Source: Lepturacanthus savala (lineage: Eukaryota > Chordata > Actinopteri > Scombriformes > Trichiuridae). From it: a stretch of 64,000 nt of DNA. The DNA lies in NCBI GenBank assembly GCA_030544235.1, contig CM060463.1, positions 21,570,190 through 21,634,189 on the forward strand, in the 5' to 3' direction. The translations under genes were made by a program, and so were the position numbers. Under the pieces are notes generated by a model. That model worked only from the letters and a program-made list of their open reading frames with translations, searched no databases and was not told where the DNA came from. Below are positions 59,390 through 64,000 of this stretch, one piece after another. How positions within the stretch are numbered: the stretch's first letter is position 1; every line of letters starts with the position of its first letter.

Positions 59390-64000
<4,611 letters not shown>

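Overview
The window is nuclear DNA from a ray-finned fish, most likely a percomorph-type teleost. The evidence is vertebrate-type split genes with GT-AG introns, an AT-rich background with very many (CA)n and (TA)n microsatellites, and repeat families I recognise from teleosts: a Tc1-type MITE, hAT-type MITEs and an L2/Maui-type LINE. There is no prokaryotic operon, CRISPR array, phage or viral gene here. Most open frames of 60-130 codons are chance frames in introns or frames running through CA/TG repeats.

Two protein-coding genes are well supported, both on the minus strand in head-to-tail order. The first is gnai2, the alpha subunit of an inhibitory heterotrimeric G protein. Coding exons 2-8 lie at 26188-26146, 21151-21010, 18168-18008, 14988-14860, 13188-13059, 12855-12702 and 12438-12248. 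Their sizes (43, 142, 161, 129, 130, 154 and 191 nt) join in frame and, with a standard 118-nt first exon, give exactly 355 codons plus a stop. A 3'UTR intron of 93 bp follows the stop. Exon 1 (N-terminal lipidation signal) was not found and should lie beyond base 64000, so 26189-64000 is read as at least 37.8 kb of intron 1. The second gene is inka1 (Fam212/INKA family, PAK4 inhibitor). It has a non-coding exon with a 10-codon uORF (about 5760-5635), a 32-nt exon carrying the start codon (5527-5496) and a large terminal coding exon (3949-2942), giving a predicted 341-residue protein.

Layout. 1-2810: intergenic, with two repeat copies. 2815-5800: inka1. 5909-6515: a 23/24-bp minisatellite directly upstream of the inka1 promoter. 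6516-11160: intergenic, with a long CA tract and a complete Tc1-type MITE. About 11160-26188: the gnai2 body. 26189-64000: gnai2 intron 1, holding an antisense, dead L2-type LINE split by about 1.5 kb of other DNA (30520-34285), a hAT-like MITE (40593-40929), a decayed TAGGGCTGCA-family MITE, a teleost 'CATAGACTGTA' repeat and an uninterrupted (CA)n of 335 bp (59391-59725). A clean hAT MITE with an 8-bp target duplication (22075-22563) lies in intron 2.

The two genes are both signalling regulators: gnai2 couples receptors to adenylyl cyclase inhibition, and inka1 blocks PAK4 kinase. They are adjacent on the chromosome but nothing in the sequence shows a shared promoter or shared pathway. The least explained items are two exon-like open segments on the minus strand inside the large intron (41883-41704 and 59270-59184). 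Both are phase 0 with good splice sites, and I could not match either to a known protein.
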